From Silurus meridionalis (Eukaryota; Chordata; Actinopteri; Siluriformes; Siluridae): a stretch of 64,000 nt of DNA. The notes under the pieces are model-generated. The model saw nothing but the letters and a program-made list of their open reading frames with translations. It had not been told where the DNA came from and made no database searches. The position numbers and the translations under genes were made by a program. Each line of letters begins with the position of its first letter. Position 1 is the stretch's first letter. This document shows positions 1 through 39,400 of the stretch, piece by piece. The DNA lies in the NCBI RefSeq assembly GCF_014805685.1, contig NC_060907.1, forward strand, positions 2,747,197 to 2,811,196. The letters are read 5' to 3'.

Positions 1-280
1 TTGTATGGCTTAGAGACAGTGGCATTGAGTAAAAGACAGGAGGCAGAGCTGGAGTTAGCAGAGCTGAAGATGTTGAGGTTTTCGTTGAGAGTGACGACGA
101 TGGACAATATTAGCAATGAGTTTATTAGAGGGACAGCACATGTAAGAAGTTTTGGAGACAAGGTGAGGGAGGTGAGATTGAGATGGTTTGGACATGTGCA
201 GAGGTGGGACATGGGGTATATCAGTAGGAGCTGCCAGGAAAGAGGAAAAGAGGAAGATCAAAGAGGAGGTTTATATATAC
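1..280 (+). mobile_element. RTE-like LINE 3' ORF fragment
   Basis: Open from position 1. It reads VALSKRQEAELELAELKMLR and FGDKVREVRLRWFGHVQRWD, the conserved C-terminal tail of RTE-type endonuclease/reverse transcriptase proteins. It is related to 27,940-28,345 and 44,098-44,265. It lies in the intron left of copy 1 exon 37. Confidence 0.75.
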
Positions 281-342
281 AATTCCTCATTTTTATGTTT
301 AGTTGTATATTAGTTTTTATATTTCTGTATGAATGCTTGTAC

Positions 343-27035
<26,693 letters not shown>

Positions 27036-27939
27036 CTGAACCACAGCAAAGTTAGAAAATCAAAAATCTGCTCCAAATAAATATATTTACTGATATATAC
27101 CAGTGGCAGGCGGTCCGGGCCAGCAAAGCCTTCTCTGCTGACCTAAACACTATCAGAAGCACTGACCTACATTTACAACCTAAATTCTAATATTTGTTCC
27201 ATGAAATTTATTAATTTAGTCCCAACAGTTTATTATCTTCATTTCATAGTTTCTCTTGGCTGCACTGCTTCCAGTATGTAGTACAGAGGAAGAGAAGTTG
27301 ATTTGGTCTCGGACATACTTAAAAATAATTTTTTTAAGAAAAGCTAGACATGGTGAGGAGGTCGGCCAACCCTGAAGCTAGCTAGCGTGTCTCAGCCAGG
27401 GCAAGGGTTGTTCTCCACTTCCAGACCAGTGAATACAAGCGGTACCACTGGATTACAGCCTCTGAGGGGCGCTGCACATTATGAGTCCGCATCTCTGGTG
27501 ACTAGGTTGTGTTTTATTTAAATTTTTTATGATTTTGTCATGTTATTAGACAAATATTGATTCTAAACCGCTCCAGATGTTGTAGGTGCACAGTTGTGGT
27601 TGTAGTGTAGGGGTTTGGAGTCTTAACTGGGTTTCTTGCTTAGTAAAATGGTATCCAGATTGAGGAAGACTTACTTCTCTTGTATTTCTTCCATTTTCTA
27701 TTTTATATAAAATGAGCAGGGGATCAAAAATTGTTTCCCCCACTGTATATCTATGTACTGTATATACTGTGGGCTTTCTGTTGGTACACTAATAGAGAGT
27801 GTGTTAGAGAAGTGAAGAAAGAGTGCAGGCAGGGTGGAGTGGGTGGAGAAGAGTGATAGCAGGAGTGATTTCTGATAGAAGAGTATCTGTGAGAGTGAAA
27901 GGGAAAGTTTATAGGACTGTGGTGAGACCTGCGATGTTG

Positions 27940-28345
27940 TAAGGTTTAGAGACAGTGGCATTGAGTAAAAGACAGGAGGTGGAGCTGGAGGTAGCAGAGC
28001 TGAAGATGTTAAGGTTTTTGTTGGGAGTGACGACGATGGACAGGATTAGAAATGAGTTTATTAGAGGGACAGCGCATGTTGGGCGTTTTGGAGACAAGGT
28101 GTGGGAGGCGAGATTAATATGGTTTGTACATGTGCAGAGGAGGGACATGGGGTATATCAGTAGGAGAATTCTGAGGATGGAGACACCAGGAAGGAGGAAA
28201 AGAGGAAGGCCAAGGAGGAGGTTCATGGATGTGGTGAGGGAAGACATGCAGGTAGTTGGTGTCAAAGGGGCAGATGTAGAGAACAGAGTGGTGGACGGAT
28301 GATCCGCTGTAGAGACCCCTAATGGGAGCAGCCGAAAGAAGAAGA
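27940..28345 (+). mobile_element. RTE-like LINE 3' ORF fragment and tail
   Basis: ORF 27,955-28,302 reads [40 protein letters not shown] and ends near the gatgatccgctgtagagacc tail. It is the C-terminal part of an RTE-type polyprotein, related to 1-280. Confidence 0.8.
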
Positions 28346-28384
28346 TTTGCATTTTATTGCATAAAATAAGTATTTTATACAATA

Positions 28385-29035
<651 letters not shown>

Positions 29036-29252
29036 TTTATATTATAATAGTTCAAACACACACATACACACCCACACACCAAAATGTAAAAGTAAATCTG
29101 AGTTTCCTACACGTTTATAAAACCATGAGGATCTACTAAGATCTAATAATTTACCTGTATTTAATTTTAAATGTTTTATTTTTTATGCCTTATATATATT
29201 ATTTTTTATCATATTTAATGTGTGACTTTTAAAAACATTTGTATAACCTTTA

Positions 29253-29258
<6 letters not shown>

Positions 29259-29328
<70 letters not shown>
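29259..29328. repeat. (TA)n microsatellite
   Basis: Pure TA tract. A (CA)n tract follows at 29,539-29,586. The sequences flanking the two tracts (tttaccta..., gatctaataatttacctgta) repeat each other, suggesting a local duplication. Confidence 0.9.
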
Positions 29329-29332
<4 letters not shown>

Positions 29333-29538
29333 TAAAATTTACCTAATTATAAACTTAAAAATAAAATGTTATTTGTTATTTTTATATATTTTGTGTATAT
29401 ACAATATGTACTAAAATAGTTTTTAACTATAAACATATTTGCTTGTAATTTGTTGGTAAATAGGGTGCAATCCTGACTTTGACTTCCCACTGCTTTTGCT
29501 CAACATTTTATATTGTGCAATAGTTCAAACACCCACAT

Positions 29539-29588
<50 letters not shown>

Positions 29589-29727
29589 ACTCATAAGTAA
29601 ATCTGAGTTTTCAACATTTTTATAAATCCTGAGGATCTGATAAGATCTAATAATTTACCTGTATTTAATTATTTTAAAATTTTTATGCCTTGTATTATTT
29701 TGTATCATATTTAATGTGTAACTTTTA

Positions 29728-29800
<73 letters not shown>

Positions 29801-29802
<2 letters not shown>

Positions 29803-30736
29803 GTGGAACCCGGTTATGTCGCAGGCCTAGGGGACGCCCAAAAAGCGTTGAGATAACCGATGATCGAGATAAACGAAAACCAATATGGCGGCAAAATATT
29901 AACGTGCTTGAAATGTCTTTATGTACATGATGTGCGTTAATAAATGAGAATGTGCATGCACGTGTTTTTGGATGTTTTTACACAATAGCGTTGCTGCGAT
30001 TTGTTCGAGATAACCTGTAATGCGGATAAGGAGGCGGAAGCCGAAGTAAACTCAACAAAGTTTATTGAGAATACTCAGGAAATAATCCACCAATACTTGT
30101 AGTGAAGCAGTGATATCCAGTGCTGCGCTCCGGGAGCGCGGTCCACAAAGTTCTGTAAAAGCAGAGACAGAAAGCAGAGAATCCACAGATCCGCGCTATG
30201 GAAAGCGCAGCGCTGGGCAGCAACGGATAAACGTGGTGCAGACAGCGTGAACATGGAAAACAGCAGGATAGGGGTAATCTGGGGTGTCGTTGAGAGAATG
30301 CGGAGTCCGAGAAGAAGGGTACGTAGCGGGATACGTATACACGATTCCACAGACCACCATGAACCAACACATACGATCATGCACAAACAATAACGGACCG
30401 CGAGTGTGTGGAGGTGAGGGGCTTAAATAGGAAATGGGATGAGTGAGTAAATGAGAGTCAGGTGTGTGTGATCAGCATGACTGCGACGAGCTCAGTGCTC
30501 AGAGAAGAAGCAGGGTGCTTCGGGGAATGCTGCTGCCAAAGGGGGCGTGGCAGGGGGTTTCCTGACATAACCGACGTTAAGTGTTGTGTTTGAGATATTA
30601 GGGTTCGGCGACATAAAAAAAAAACGACATAACCGATTAAAAAATGCTAAGACAAAGCGAGAATTTGGCGGTTCCACTTCAAATACATCGACTTAACAGG
30701 GTCGGCGAGTTAACCGAGGTCGAGATAAGTGGGTTC

Positions 30737-30741
<5 letters not shown>
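29801..30741. mobile_element. Pogo-like MITE between (TA)n tracts, interrupted by a solo LTR
   Basis: Left end tagtggaacccggttatgtc and right end gataagtgggttccacta are inverted repeats. (TA)n tracts flank it (about 29,736-29,796 and 30,742-30,796). A solo LTR is inserted at 30,016-30,567. Related to the element at 36,469-38,163. Confidence 0.8.
30016..30567. mobile_element. Solo LTR with TAACC target duplication
   Basis: 552 bases, TGTAATGCGGATAAGGAGGC to TTTCCTGACA, with TAACC on both sides (30,011-30,015; 30,568-30,572). It shares the gaggcggaagccgaag block with 36,752-37,040. Confidence 0.85.
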
Positions 30742-30799
<58 letters not shown>

Positions 30800-30889
30800 C
30801 ATTTAGTCTAATATATATTATATATGTTTATATATATTAGACTAAATGAAAAATAACATTTCATATTTTTTTTTTAACTTTTTTTTTTT

Positions 30890-31260
30890 TCAGGTGCGAG
30901 AGCTCAGTCGTGCGGTGGACATGGCCCTTCGAGCCACTAAAGAAAATGCTAAGGCCATCAGCCGGTGTATGACTGCCCTAACCGCCACTGAGAGGCATTT
31001 GTGGTCACCCAGTCAGAAATCTCTGACAGGGATAAAAGGGTGTTGCTGGACGCCCCTTCAGGCTTCTTCAGCAACTTTGTTAGTTCGGTAGTTGAAAGGT
31101 TTGAACCCAAGCCCAGCCCCAACCTTAACCCATTGGGAGTTGCAGAACCCATCCCAGTAAGGGATCCAACGCGGTGTTTGGGTCCAAAGCCCCGTGAGTT
31201 GACAGATCTGTGGACTGTCATCTTCAATAAGAGGGCCTCGACCAAAAGGTCCTGACTCAT
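30890..31260 (+). pseudogene. DIRS/Ngaro gag-like fragment
   Basis: Reads LSRAVDMALRATKENAKAIS and ALTATERHLW, then in another frame EISDRDKRVLLDAPSGFF. This resembles the gag-like protein of fish DIRS-group retroelements. Short and frame-shifted. Confidence 0.6.
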
Positions 31261-31869
31261 GTATGAGACCTATTCAATGTTTAAAGGGTCCACACACTTC
31301 CATTATGGCGGCATAAGGATTGTCATTCCCATAGCATTAGGAAACTCAGCATGTAGCTTTTAATAAGGAATGTCTCGGGTAACTTGACTGTAAACCTGTT
31401 TCCTGAAAAACTGGGAATGAGATGGTGTGCCTCATTTATGAACTGCAGTCGTGTTCGGACGTCATTTCAGACAAAGGAATAACCTGATGGTATGTTCGTG
31501 TCATGTCTATTTGTAGCCTCACGTGCTACTTCTTCAGGAAATCACCCAAACACCTTGGACCACTGAGCCAGCTCGGCTGCCAGTGAGACCCCAACATTGA
31601 TGCTGAGACCATAAACAAAGGAGTGGAAAGCAAGGCAGCATTAGGGATAAACTAAGGCTTAACCCAATTATCTAAAAACTAAGCTTCAACCATCTCTCCC
31701 TGGAACCATCCTTGCTAATGTAAAGTATTTTACAAAAAAAATGGATGCTGCTCTGGATGACATCACACAAGTGAATTAAGGAATGTAATGTCATGATTTT
31801 TATGGAATCATGGCTCAACGACAACATCCCCATCAGAACTCATGAGATTAGAGTGTTGCACTGTTTTCT

Positions 31870-33060
31870 GAGTGGACAGGTTGGCAGTGAACTCTGGTAA
31901 GCGCAACAGTAGAGGTCTGTGCATTTATTTTAACAACTCATGGTGCACAGACTCTACTGTTACTGACAAGCATTGTTCCGCTCATTTAGAATATTTGATG
32001 ATTAAGTGCAGGCCCTTCCCTTTACCAAGAAAATTCTCAGCCATTGTTCTGACTGCATTGTACATTCCTCTGGATGGTAACACTAAGCTAGCTATGGAGG
32101 AACTGCATGCAGCTATCAGCAAACAACATTTTGCACATCCGGAAGAAGTTTTTTTTCATTGCTGAAGACTTCAATCGCTCCTCAGATCTGTACTATTAAA
32201 ATTTCATCAAAATGTCTCCTGATCTACAGAGGAGACAACACATTAGCTTAGGCATATACAAACATATCTAAGGGCATACAAGGCCATTCCCCTCCCCTAT
32301 TTGGGTCAGTTTGATCAATCAATTTTGTATATGTTTACCCAAATAAACACCACCGATCAGAAGGTCGGTGATTCAAACCCCAGTATTGTCAAGCTGCCAC
32401 TCTTGGGACCTTAACCCTTTGTGATCCAGGGGTGCTATATCAAGGCTGACCCTGCACTCTGATCCCAGTTTCTGCAAGCTGGGATATGTGAAGAAAGAGT
32501 TTTACTGTGCTGTAATATATATGTGACAAATATAGGCTATTCTACTCATCATCTGTTTTGGACTATATCAACATGTGCATTATGTTTTATCGTCAAACAT
32601 GTGAAATGCTGTCCTATTCAGAAGCTGTGGATGAACTCCATTAGGTCCATCTTCTGCTGAAAGAGATGCTGCTTTTAAATCTGGCAATGCGAAGGACAAC
32701 AGGGCCTGGATCAACCTTAAAAGGAGTATTAGTAGCCAAACTTGCATATAAACTCTACAAAGAAGAGCACTTCCATATCTCTGACCCCAGATGCATGTGG
32801 AATGGCATCCAGATCATCACAGACTACAAACCTACACTCTCTACCAACCAGCAGTGCTTTCCTACCGGAGAAACTCAATTACTTTTTGGCTGTATTCTGA
32901 GACCCTTACTCTACTCCCTACCCATGACTGTGCTCCTCTGCATAACTCTAACATCATCAAGTACACCACAAGGATCAGTAACAATGACGAATCGGCCAAC
33001 AGGGAAACAATCCAAAGCCTTACATGCTGGTTTGCCACCAACAACCTGACCCTGGGCCAC
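31870..33060 (+). pseudogene. APE-type LINE relic (endonuclease and RT pieces)
   Basis: 31,872-32,165 reads RGLCIYFNNSWCTDSTVTDK and FSAIVLTALYIPLDGNTKLA, the endonuclease region. 32,666-33,049 reads RTTGPGSTLKGVLVAKLAYK and GCILRPLLYSLPMTVLLCIT, an RT region. Multiple frame changes and missing segments. Plus strand. Confidence 0.75.
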
Positions 33061-33117
33061 GCCATGTTGCAGTGTGCATCATACAATATGATCTGAGCAC
33101 TGACAAGCGGACCACTT

Positions 33118-33460
33118 ATGCAACATCTAAAGCAATGCTGGCAGCACTCATGCATCTGTTTTTTGAACAAGCTTCTGCACCTGATGCACAGCAGGAGGAA
33201 ACAAGAACTAAAGGCAATCTTTGCGGTCCTGGAGTGGCGTTCTCAGTCACCAGATTTAAATCCAATTGAAAATCTTTGGTGGAATTTAAAGAAGGCATTT
33301 GCAGCACAGAAGCCGTCAAACATCACTGAGTTAGAGGCTTTTGCACGTGAAGAATGGGCAAAGATTCCAATCAAGAGGTGTCAGAAGCTTGTCAGCACTT
33401 ATCGAAAACGCTTGTTAGAAGTTATAAAAACTAAAGGGCGCTCCACAAGGTACTGAAGCT
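33118..33460 (+). pseudogene. Tc1-like transposase C-terminal fragment
   Basis: Reads QSPDLNPIENLWWNLKKAF, EEWAKIPIKRCQKLVSTYRK and ends KTKGRSTRY, the usual Tc1 end with the final catalytic Glu (PIENLW). The N-terminal parts are absent; it abuts the LINE relic. Confidence 0.88.
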
Positions 33461-34394
33461 GGGAGTTGAATAATCCTGCACATGCTCATGTGTTACAAGA
33501 CTTACAATTTTCGTTTGAACTTCAAAGTTAAGTCAACTTCTGTTGTCAAAATAACTCAAATATGTATCAATAAATATTGTTTGTTATTTCACAAGGTTTT
33601 TTTTTACCATTTATTTTCATTATCTTTTATATATATATATATATAAAATCTTATTTTTTATATAGAAGGTGGGAAATAGTTAATTTCCCTATAACTGCAG
33701 TCATTGCAAAAGTAAGTCAATTCAAGACAGTTTAAATCATCAATTTTATTTGTGCGAATCATTTCTAATTATCGAAAATATCTTACCTTGCAACATTTTT
33801 TTAAATCCAAATCTTCGAATGTCAGCATTTGTGCTTTATGGCAGCAAATCAGTGTATGTAATTTGATCAGGTTAGTTTCGGATCCATTACATTCATGTTA
33901 TGAAAGTCATTTGGAATAAGAATAGTTAGTTTATAGCATTTTAAATATATCTAATTTAAATTGTTTGCTTAATTTTATAATTTCAATTAGCGGCAAGAAT
34001 CATTATTTTGAGTGCATATGTGAATTAAATAGAATTTTTAAATATATTTAAATTGTAATTAAATGTTCGTTGCAATTACACAACAAAATTAACATCAAAA
34101 TGAAAAGTTTTTTTTTAAGTCATTCCACTTGTATTTTCTAGTCAAACGTAACTCAAGTGCCATTTAAGCACAAAATGTATTCAATCCGGAGGATTTTTTT
34201 CCGAAGTTTTGCTATTTTGCAGTTTATTGACAAGCACAAAGAAATGCCTGAATAAGTACATAAAAAAAAGTGTTTTCCATGTTTGTACATATACTTTATT
34301 TTATATGTCTCAAGCAACCAATAGAACTACAGATATGTTTATATATTTTTTATTTATATCTTCACATTTATAAACTATAATTTTATTTATTTGT

Positions 34395-34714
34395 TCATAT
34401 ATGGCTATTTTGCCCTTCTTGACTTGTGGGCCAGTTTTCAATCCACGTCTGCTCTCCCAGGATATACAGCAGCCTGACAACAACAACACAAATTAATTCC
34501 AAATCAAACAAACATTTTGTATTATTATCATCAACATCTAAAAAAAACCCACACAGAGATTTGTAGTAGTTACCCTACCTGCTGTCTTCCTTCAGTATGT
34601 TAGAACGTTGCCCCATGAGGAGGTAGCTCTTTCCTTTCACAAAATTGAAAGCACTTCTGCAATCAGCACGACCCATGAAGGAAGTTCGGTTTCCTGGTTT
34701 AACTTGGTCGATCC
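34395..34714 (-). CDS. c3: C3 copy 2 exons 40-41: C345C domain end with early stop
   Basis: Exon 40 (34579-34714) reads [20 protein letters not shown] and [15 protein letters not shown]. Exon 41 (34395-34473) reads [18 protein letters not shown] and stops (TGA at 34395-34397) seven codons later. C3 proteins normally continue past the W-E-W segment with a Cys-containing tail ending in an FGC motif; that tail is missing here. An AATAAA signal on the minus strand lies within about 15 bases after the stop. Intron 39 is long (about 3.5 kb) and holds nested MITEs. Confidence 0.85.
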
Positions 34715-35043
34715 CTGTAAGAAAAAAATTTAATTTAGATAATACGTTCAAGAAGTAAAATATTTGTCAGTATTATTTATTTTATTTATAAATTCTTTAT
34801 TAAATTCAACATAGGGTTAATTCATTAAGTTGTTAAGATATAATGTAGGATAATATGTTTACGATAATAAGAGTTTTTTCCTATAATATTCATCTTCATT
34901 AAGGTTTTGTCAATGATATTAGAATCAAATTAATATCATGAAGCCAGAATCTCAAATCAGATCGAATCATGACAGGAATTCAGAACAGTCCCATACAGAA
35001 ATCTGATATATGGCCATACTTGAACATATATATTAAATAATTA

Positions 35044-35125
<82 letters not shown>

Positions 35126-36398
35126 ATATTTGTTCTGGTTGCTTGAGACATATATAATGAAGTTTATGTACAAACATGTGGACAACATACTTTTTTAACT
35201 TCCTATATAATGTTTCAATACATATGTAAGATACATATACATTAATATATTGTGTAACCATTAATACATTAAAGTAAAACATAACATATGAAATACCTAA
35301 AGTTGATTTATGGAATTATTCAGTATGTAAAACTAATGTCACATAGATGTTTATGTAGAATTTGCTCATGGGAATATTCAACATTGATACACTATTACAG
35401 AGTCATTTGAGATGTCAGTCATGTGATATCTCTGTATCTCTGCTGTTGATCTGCTGCATAAATGTAAATTTAGGAGAATTAAATTATTCAAATCCTTTTT
35501 GAAATAGATTTAAACAATTCAAATAAGATATGTGTAGAATGCAGGTCGGGGCAGAATACGTCCTGCAAACAGTATAATAATTTCACAAGGTAAGATATTT
35601 TCTATATTTATAAATGATTTACTCTTTTCATGATTTAATCAGTGTTGATTTAATAAATATCAATATATTTGATTAAATATTGATATTGTGTGTGTTTTTT
35701 TAAACAGCTTTTTGATCTAGACAAACATTTTCCTTTGCTAATCTGCTAACACTCAAACAAACATATGAATGTTCTCTAAATGTATGTTGAATCATTGTAA
35801 GATATAAAGTCATCGACATGCATCATACTTAAGCAAATTACATGTGTATGATTTGTCATCTTGACATTCATTTTACTTTGCTAGAAATATATTTAGCAAA
35901 TATGCCAAAACGTTACACAATCACACATAGTCCACTGTATATAAAAGTTATCTACAGGGTTTGATTTCATATTAAAACTAATTGTGTATATGAAGTGTAA
36001 CATGCATTGTGATGCTGAGTTGCATCTTCATTACAGCTTTTATTAATTTTTACTCTTTCAGAACCTCATCGGTGTTAAATCATTCCATATTTTTGCATTT
36101 TTGTCTCCGGTTTGGGAAAATAACTGATTTACGATATGTTTTATTTTATTTATTTATTTATTTTATTATTATTTTTTTTTTTATAAAACTGAACTTTACT
36201 CATGCAATTTCTTTGTAAAATGATTGATGTCTTTTGTTTTCACTCTTTTTCTTAGATATGTGAGTTTTGAAAGTGACATTATTCCAACATTTCTGACTCC
36301 AGTTTGGGAAAATCACTTAAATGCAGTGTTCCAAGTTCCAGATCAGGAGATTTGTTTCCCTGTTGATCCCTGTTTCTTGTTGGCACACAGGTTTTAAA

Positions 36399-36471
<73 letters not shown>

Positions 36472-39400
36472 GGCCTAGGGGTTGCCAAAAAGTGTCGAGA
36501 TAACCGTAATCAAGATAAATGAAAAACCAGTATACAATACAAACCACCGTTGATTCTTGATACAAACCTTTATTATATTCTCCAACATTGCAAACACAAA
36601 GATCGCTCACAAAATCACAAAAAACGTGCGGGGTGTAGTTCGTTTTTACAAAAAGCTAACCAGTGTCAACATTTAATTCTCGAGTCATTTCACTCTGACA
36701 CACAGCTCTGAAAATTGTCCTACACTCCTGTGCCTCCTCTTACAGCATAGCTGTTAGGTGGCAGTGATGGAGGCGGAAGCCGAAGCACCAGCAAACAGAG
36801 CTTTAATGAAATATACAGAGAAAACACACAAATACCCTCGGTGTGTAGGGAATTCCGGGGCGCCCTTACGGGGATAGGAGACAAAATGTAGCGAGCAATA
36901 GCGTGTACATAAAGTCCAACCGCAACAATAATGGACGCCGGAGTGGAGTGAGTGAGGTGTTTATATGTGTGCATGAAACAAGGGACAGGTGTGTGCAATC
37001 AGTACGATGGCGAGGAGAAGAAGCAGGGTGCTCCCTGACAATAGCATCTGTTAGGCTTGATTTTTCCGCCACTTCCCCGAGTTCTTTTGTGGTTTCACAG
37101 TGCCGTCTCACTACCGTATTTTCGCGTATATAAGACACACGCTGGGTGAGGGGTTTGTAAAACATTCTGTTACCCACAAAATGATAACATTAACTTAGAT
37201 TTTGATTTTGTCTCTTATTCCTCTCGTGCTGAACTCACAATGAACACATATGGTTGTTGTCGTTGTTGTAGTTTAATTTTAGTTGAGTACTTTGTGCACA
37301 TTCATGTGTACAGATGGGTGTTTGTGTGTGGTCAAACTGTAAACCCAAATAGATTCACCAATTACAATCAAGTATTGTTTACATCACCAATTAAATTTCT
37401 ATAAACATTCAAACATCAACTCTAGATAATAAGCATTAAATTATATGCTTATAAATCAAGATATAATAATCCCTATAATGCTAATATCACAAATTCTAAT
37501 CAACAATTACATATGTGCATCAAGCATTATTCACATGTTTCTAAAACAGTCTCTGTTTTACAAACACATACTAAACTTTATCAACTATAAGCAACATATA
37601 TTGCATGAATATTTCAAAAAGCAATATAAAAGAGAAAACAACAAATGTTGAACCAGAAGTGTATAACATTAGCCGTTTAGGCGCTAATCGCAAGTAGCTT
37701 GCATAACATATCAGAAACGATCAATTCACTTGAACAACATGTGAATTACTCACCACGCTGGGAATATAGTTTAAAATGATATTTTCAAAATTGGAATCTT
37801 TACAGAAGTTCAGTGAGGTTTTAACATTAGAACAACATGCATTTCTCTCTGTTCTTTTTTTTTTTTTTTGCAACCTTTTTTCTAAGCTTAACGCATGTGC
37901 TCCCAGAATCCGTGTCATTAAAGGGGCAGCACCCAACACTTTCTATAAGACCCGTCTTATATACGCGAAAATACGGTAGTGAGATGGTGACGTGGCAAAA
38001 GCCGGCGATTGGTCATGGGGATCGAGATAACCGACGTTGAGTGGCAAATTTGCGCCTGACATAAAAGAATTAACATGACCGATGAGAAAATGCTAAGACA
38101 AAGTGAGATTTGGCAGCTCCAATTCAAAAACGTCGAATAAGTCGAGATAAGTGGGTTCGACTGTATATATTTATATATTCAGATTTCATATAACACATGA
38201 GTGTACAAGCCTGACCATGGTTCAATGACTGATCTATAATCATACAGATAAACAGTAGGACCCACCTTCTCTCAGGATCTCTTCAATCTCCATTTCATAG
38301 AAATCTGTGTTTGGGTTCAGATTCATTTCCACGACTTTGGCTTTATAAACTGCAAGTACACACAAAATAGACAATATAATATTATTGTTATGTTTTATTG
38401 TTTTAATTAAAATAATGACTTATTCTCATACATTACAGGGTGGCATGAATACAGTGAGGAAGAATTTTACCGTAATCGACGAGCTCCCAGTCATTGTTTT
38501 TAATTTTTGGTTTCTTTTGGATACTGCAGTTTTCTGTATTAACGAATGTAAAACATTTATTCATGAATACACAAAATGAAAAGACTTACTCACACTGCCC
38601 ACAATCAAAAGTATGGAAACGGAAAATATATATTAGGGCTGTCAAAATTACCACATTAATTAATTTTAATGGCATTAATGCAGCTCAATTTTTTTTTTTA
38701 ATTCACTAAACATTTGTTGCACTGATGTGCCTCAAATCAAATTAACAGTATAAAAACAGTAAAATATATAATGCCTCATTTTTATGTTTTGTTTTATATT
38801 AGTTTTTTTATATTCCTGTATGAATGTGTGTACCTTCAGCACACTCGCACAGACCCTCCCTGTTACTGCACAACATACTCAGGGCTCCTTCGTTCTTTGT
38901 TGGATGGTAGAACTTCACACAGCGTTCCTCTACAAATGACATAAGAAATCATGTGCATGTCCTTTTAAAAAGATTAAAGTTTTACACATAGGCATGTAGC
39001 AAGAGTTTCAAATGTTTTAGTGTGATGCAGATTTTAGAGCAGAGACTGGATCTGTGACTGTCATTTGGGGTATGTAGGGGCAAAGCCATGCCATAAAACT
39101 AAACTTCTTGTTGAAGCTCTTGAGAAGAAAACAAATTTTAAAAACTCTAAGGAAAACATATTTATACACAAGCAAAATTATTTAATGCACTCAGGCTACT
39201 TCTCAATTATCATGATGAACTGGTTTCCTTGTAACCTAAAATGTCATTAGTTAACTGATTATAGCAAAGAACATATTTGGAAAATGGCTTCTGGCATACC
39301 CTACTAGGTTTGCTGTTGCTAGGTACAGTAACAAGTGCTATACTTTCTTTTGAAGTACGAAACTTGCGATCAATATCAACTAAAGGTCCTGTGCTCCATG

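Larger units (their letters stand above)
36402..38163. mobile_element. (TA)n tract and pogo-like MITE carrying two nested insertions
   Basis: (TA)n 36,402-36,468 borders ggcctaggggttgccaaaaa, like the left end at 29,82x. The right end is gataagtgggttcgactgta at 38,146-38,165. Inside lie a solo LTR (36,752-37,040) and a TIR element (37,106-37,984). Confidence 0.8.
34715..38265. other. Copy 2 intron 39
   Basis: AT-rich, with a (TA)n tract (35,044-35,122) and the nested MITE complex at 36,469-38,163. Nothing else recognised in 35,123-36,400. Confidence 0.6.

Noticed and set aside
30062..30390. Overlapping minus-strand ORFs
   Set aside because: They lie inside a solo LTR with clear ends and target duplication; no protein homology recognised.
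36720..37177. Minus-strand ORFs of about 100 residues
   Set aside because: They lie in the solo LTR at 36,752-37,040 and its MITE host.
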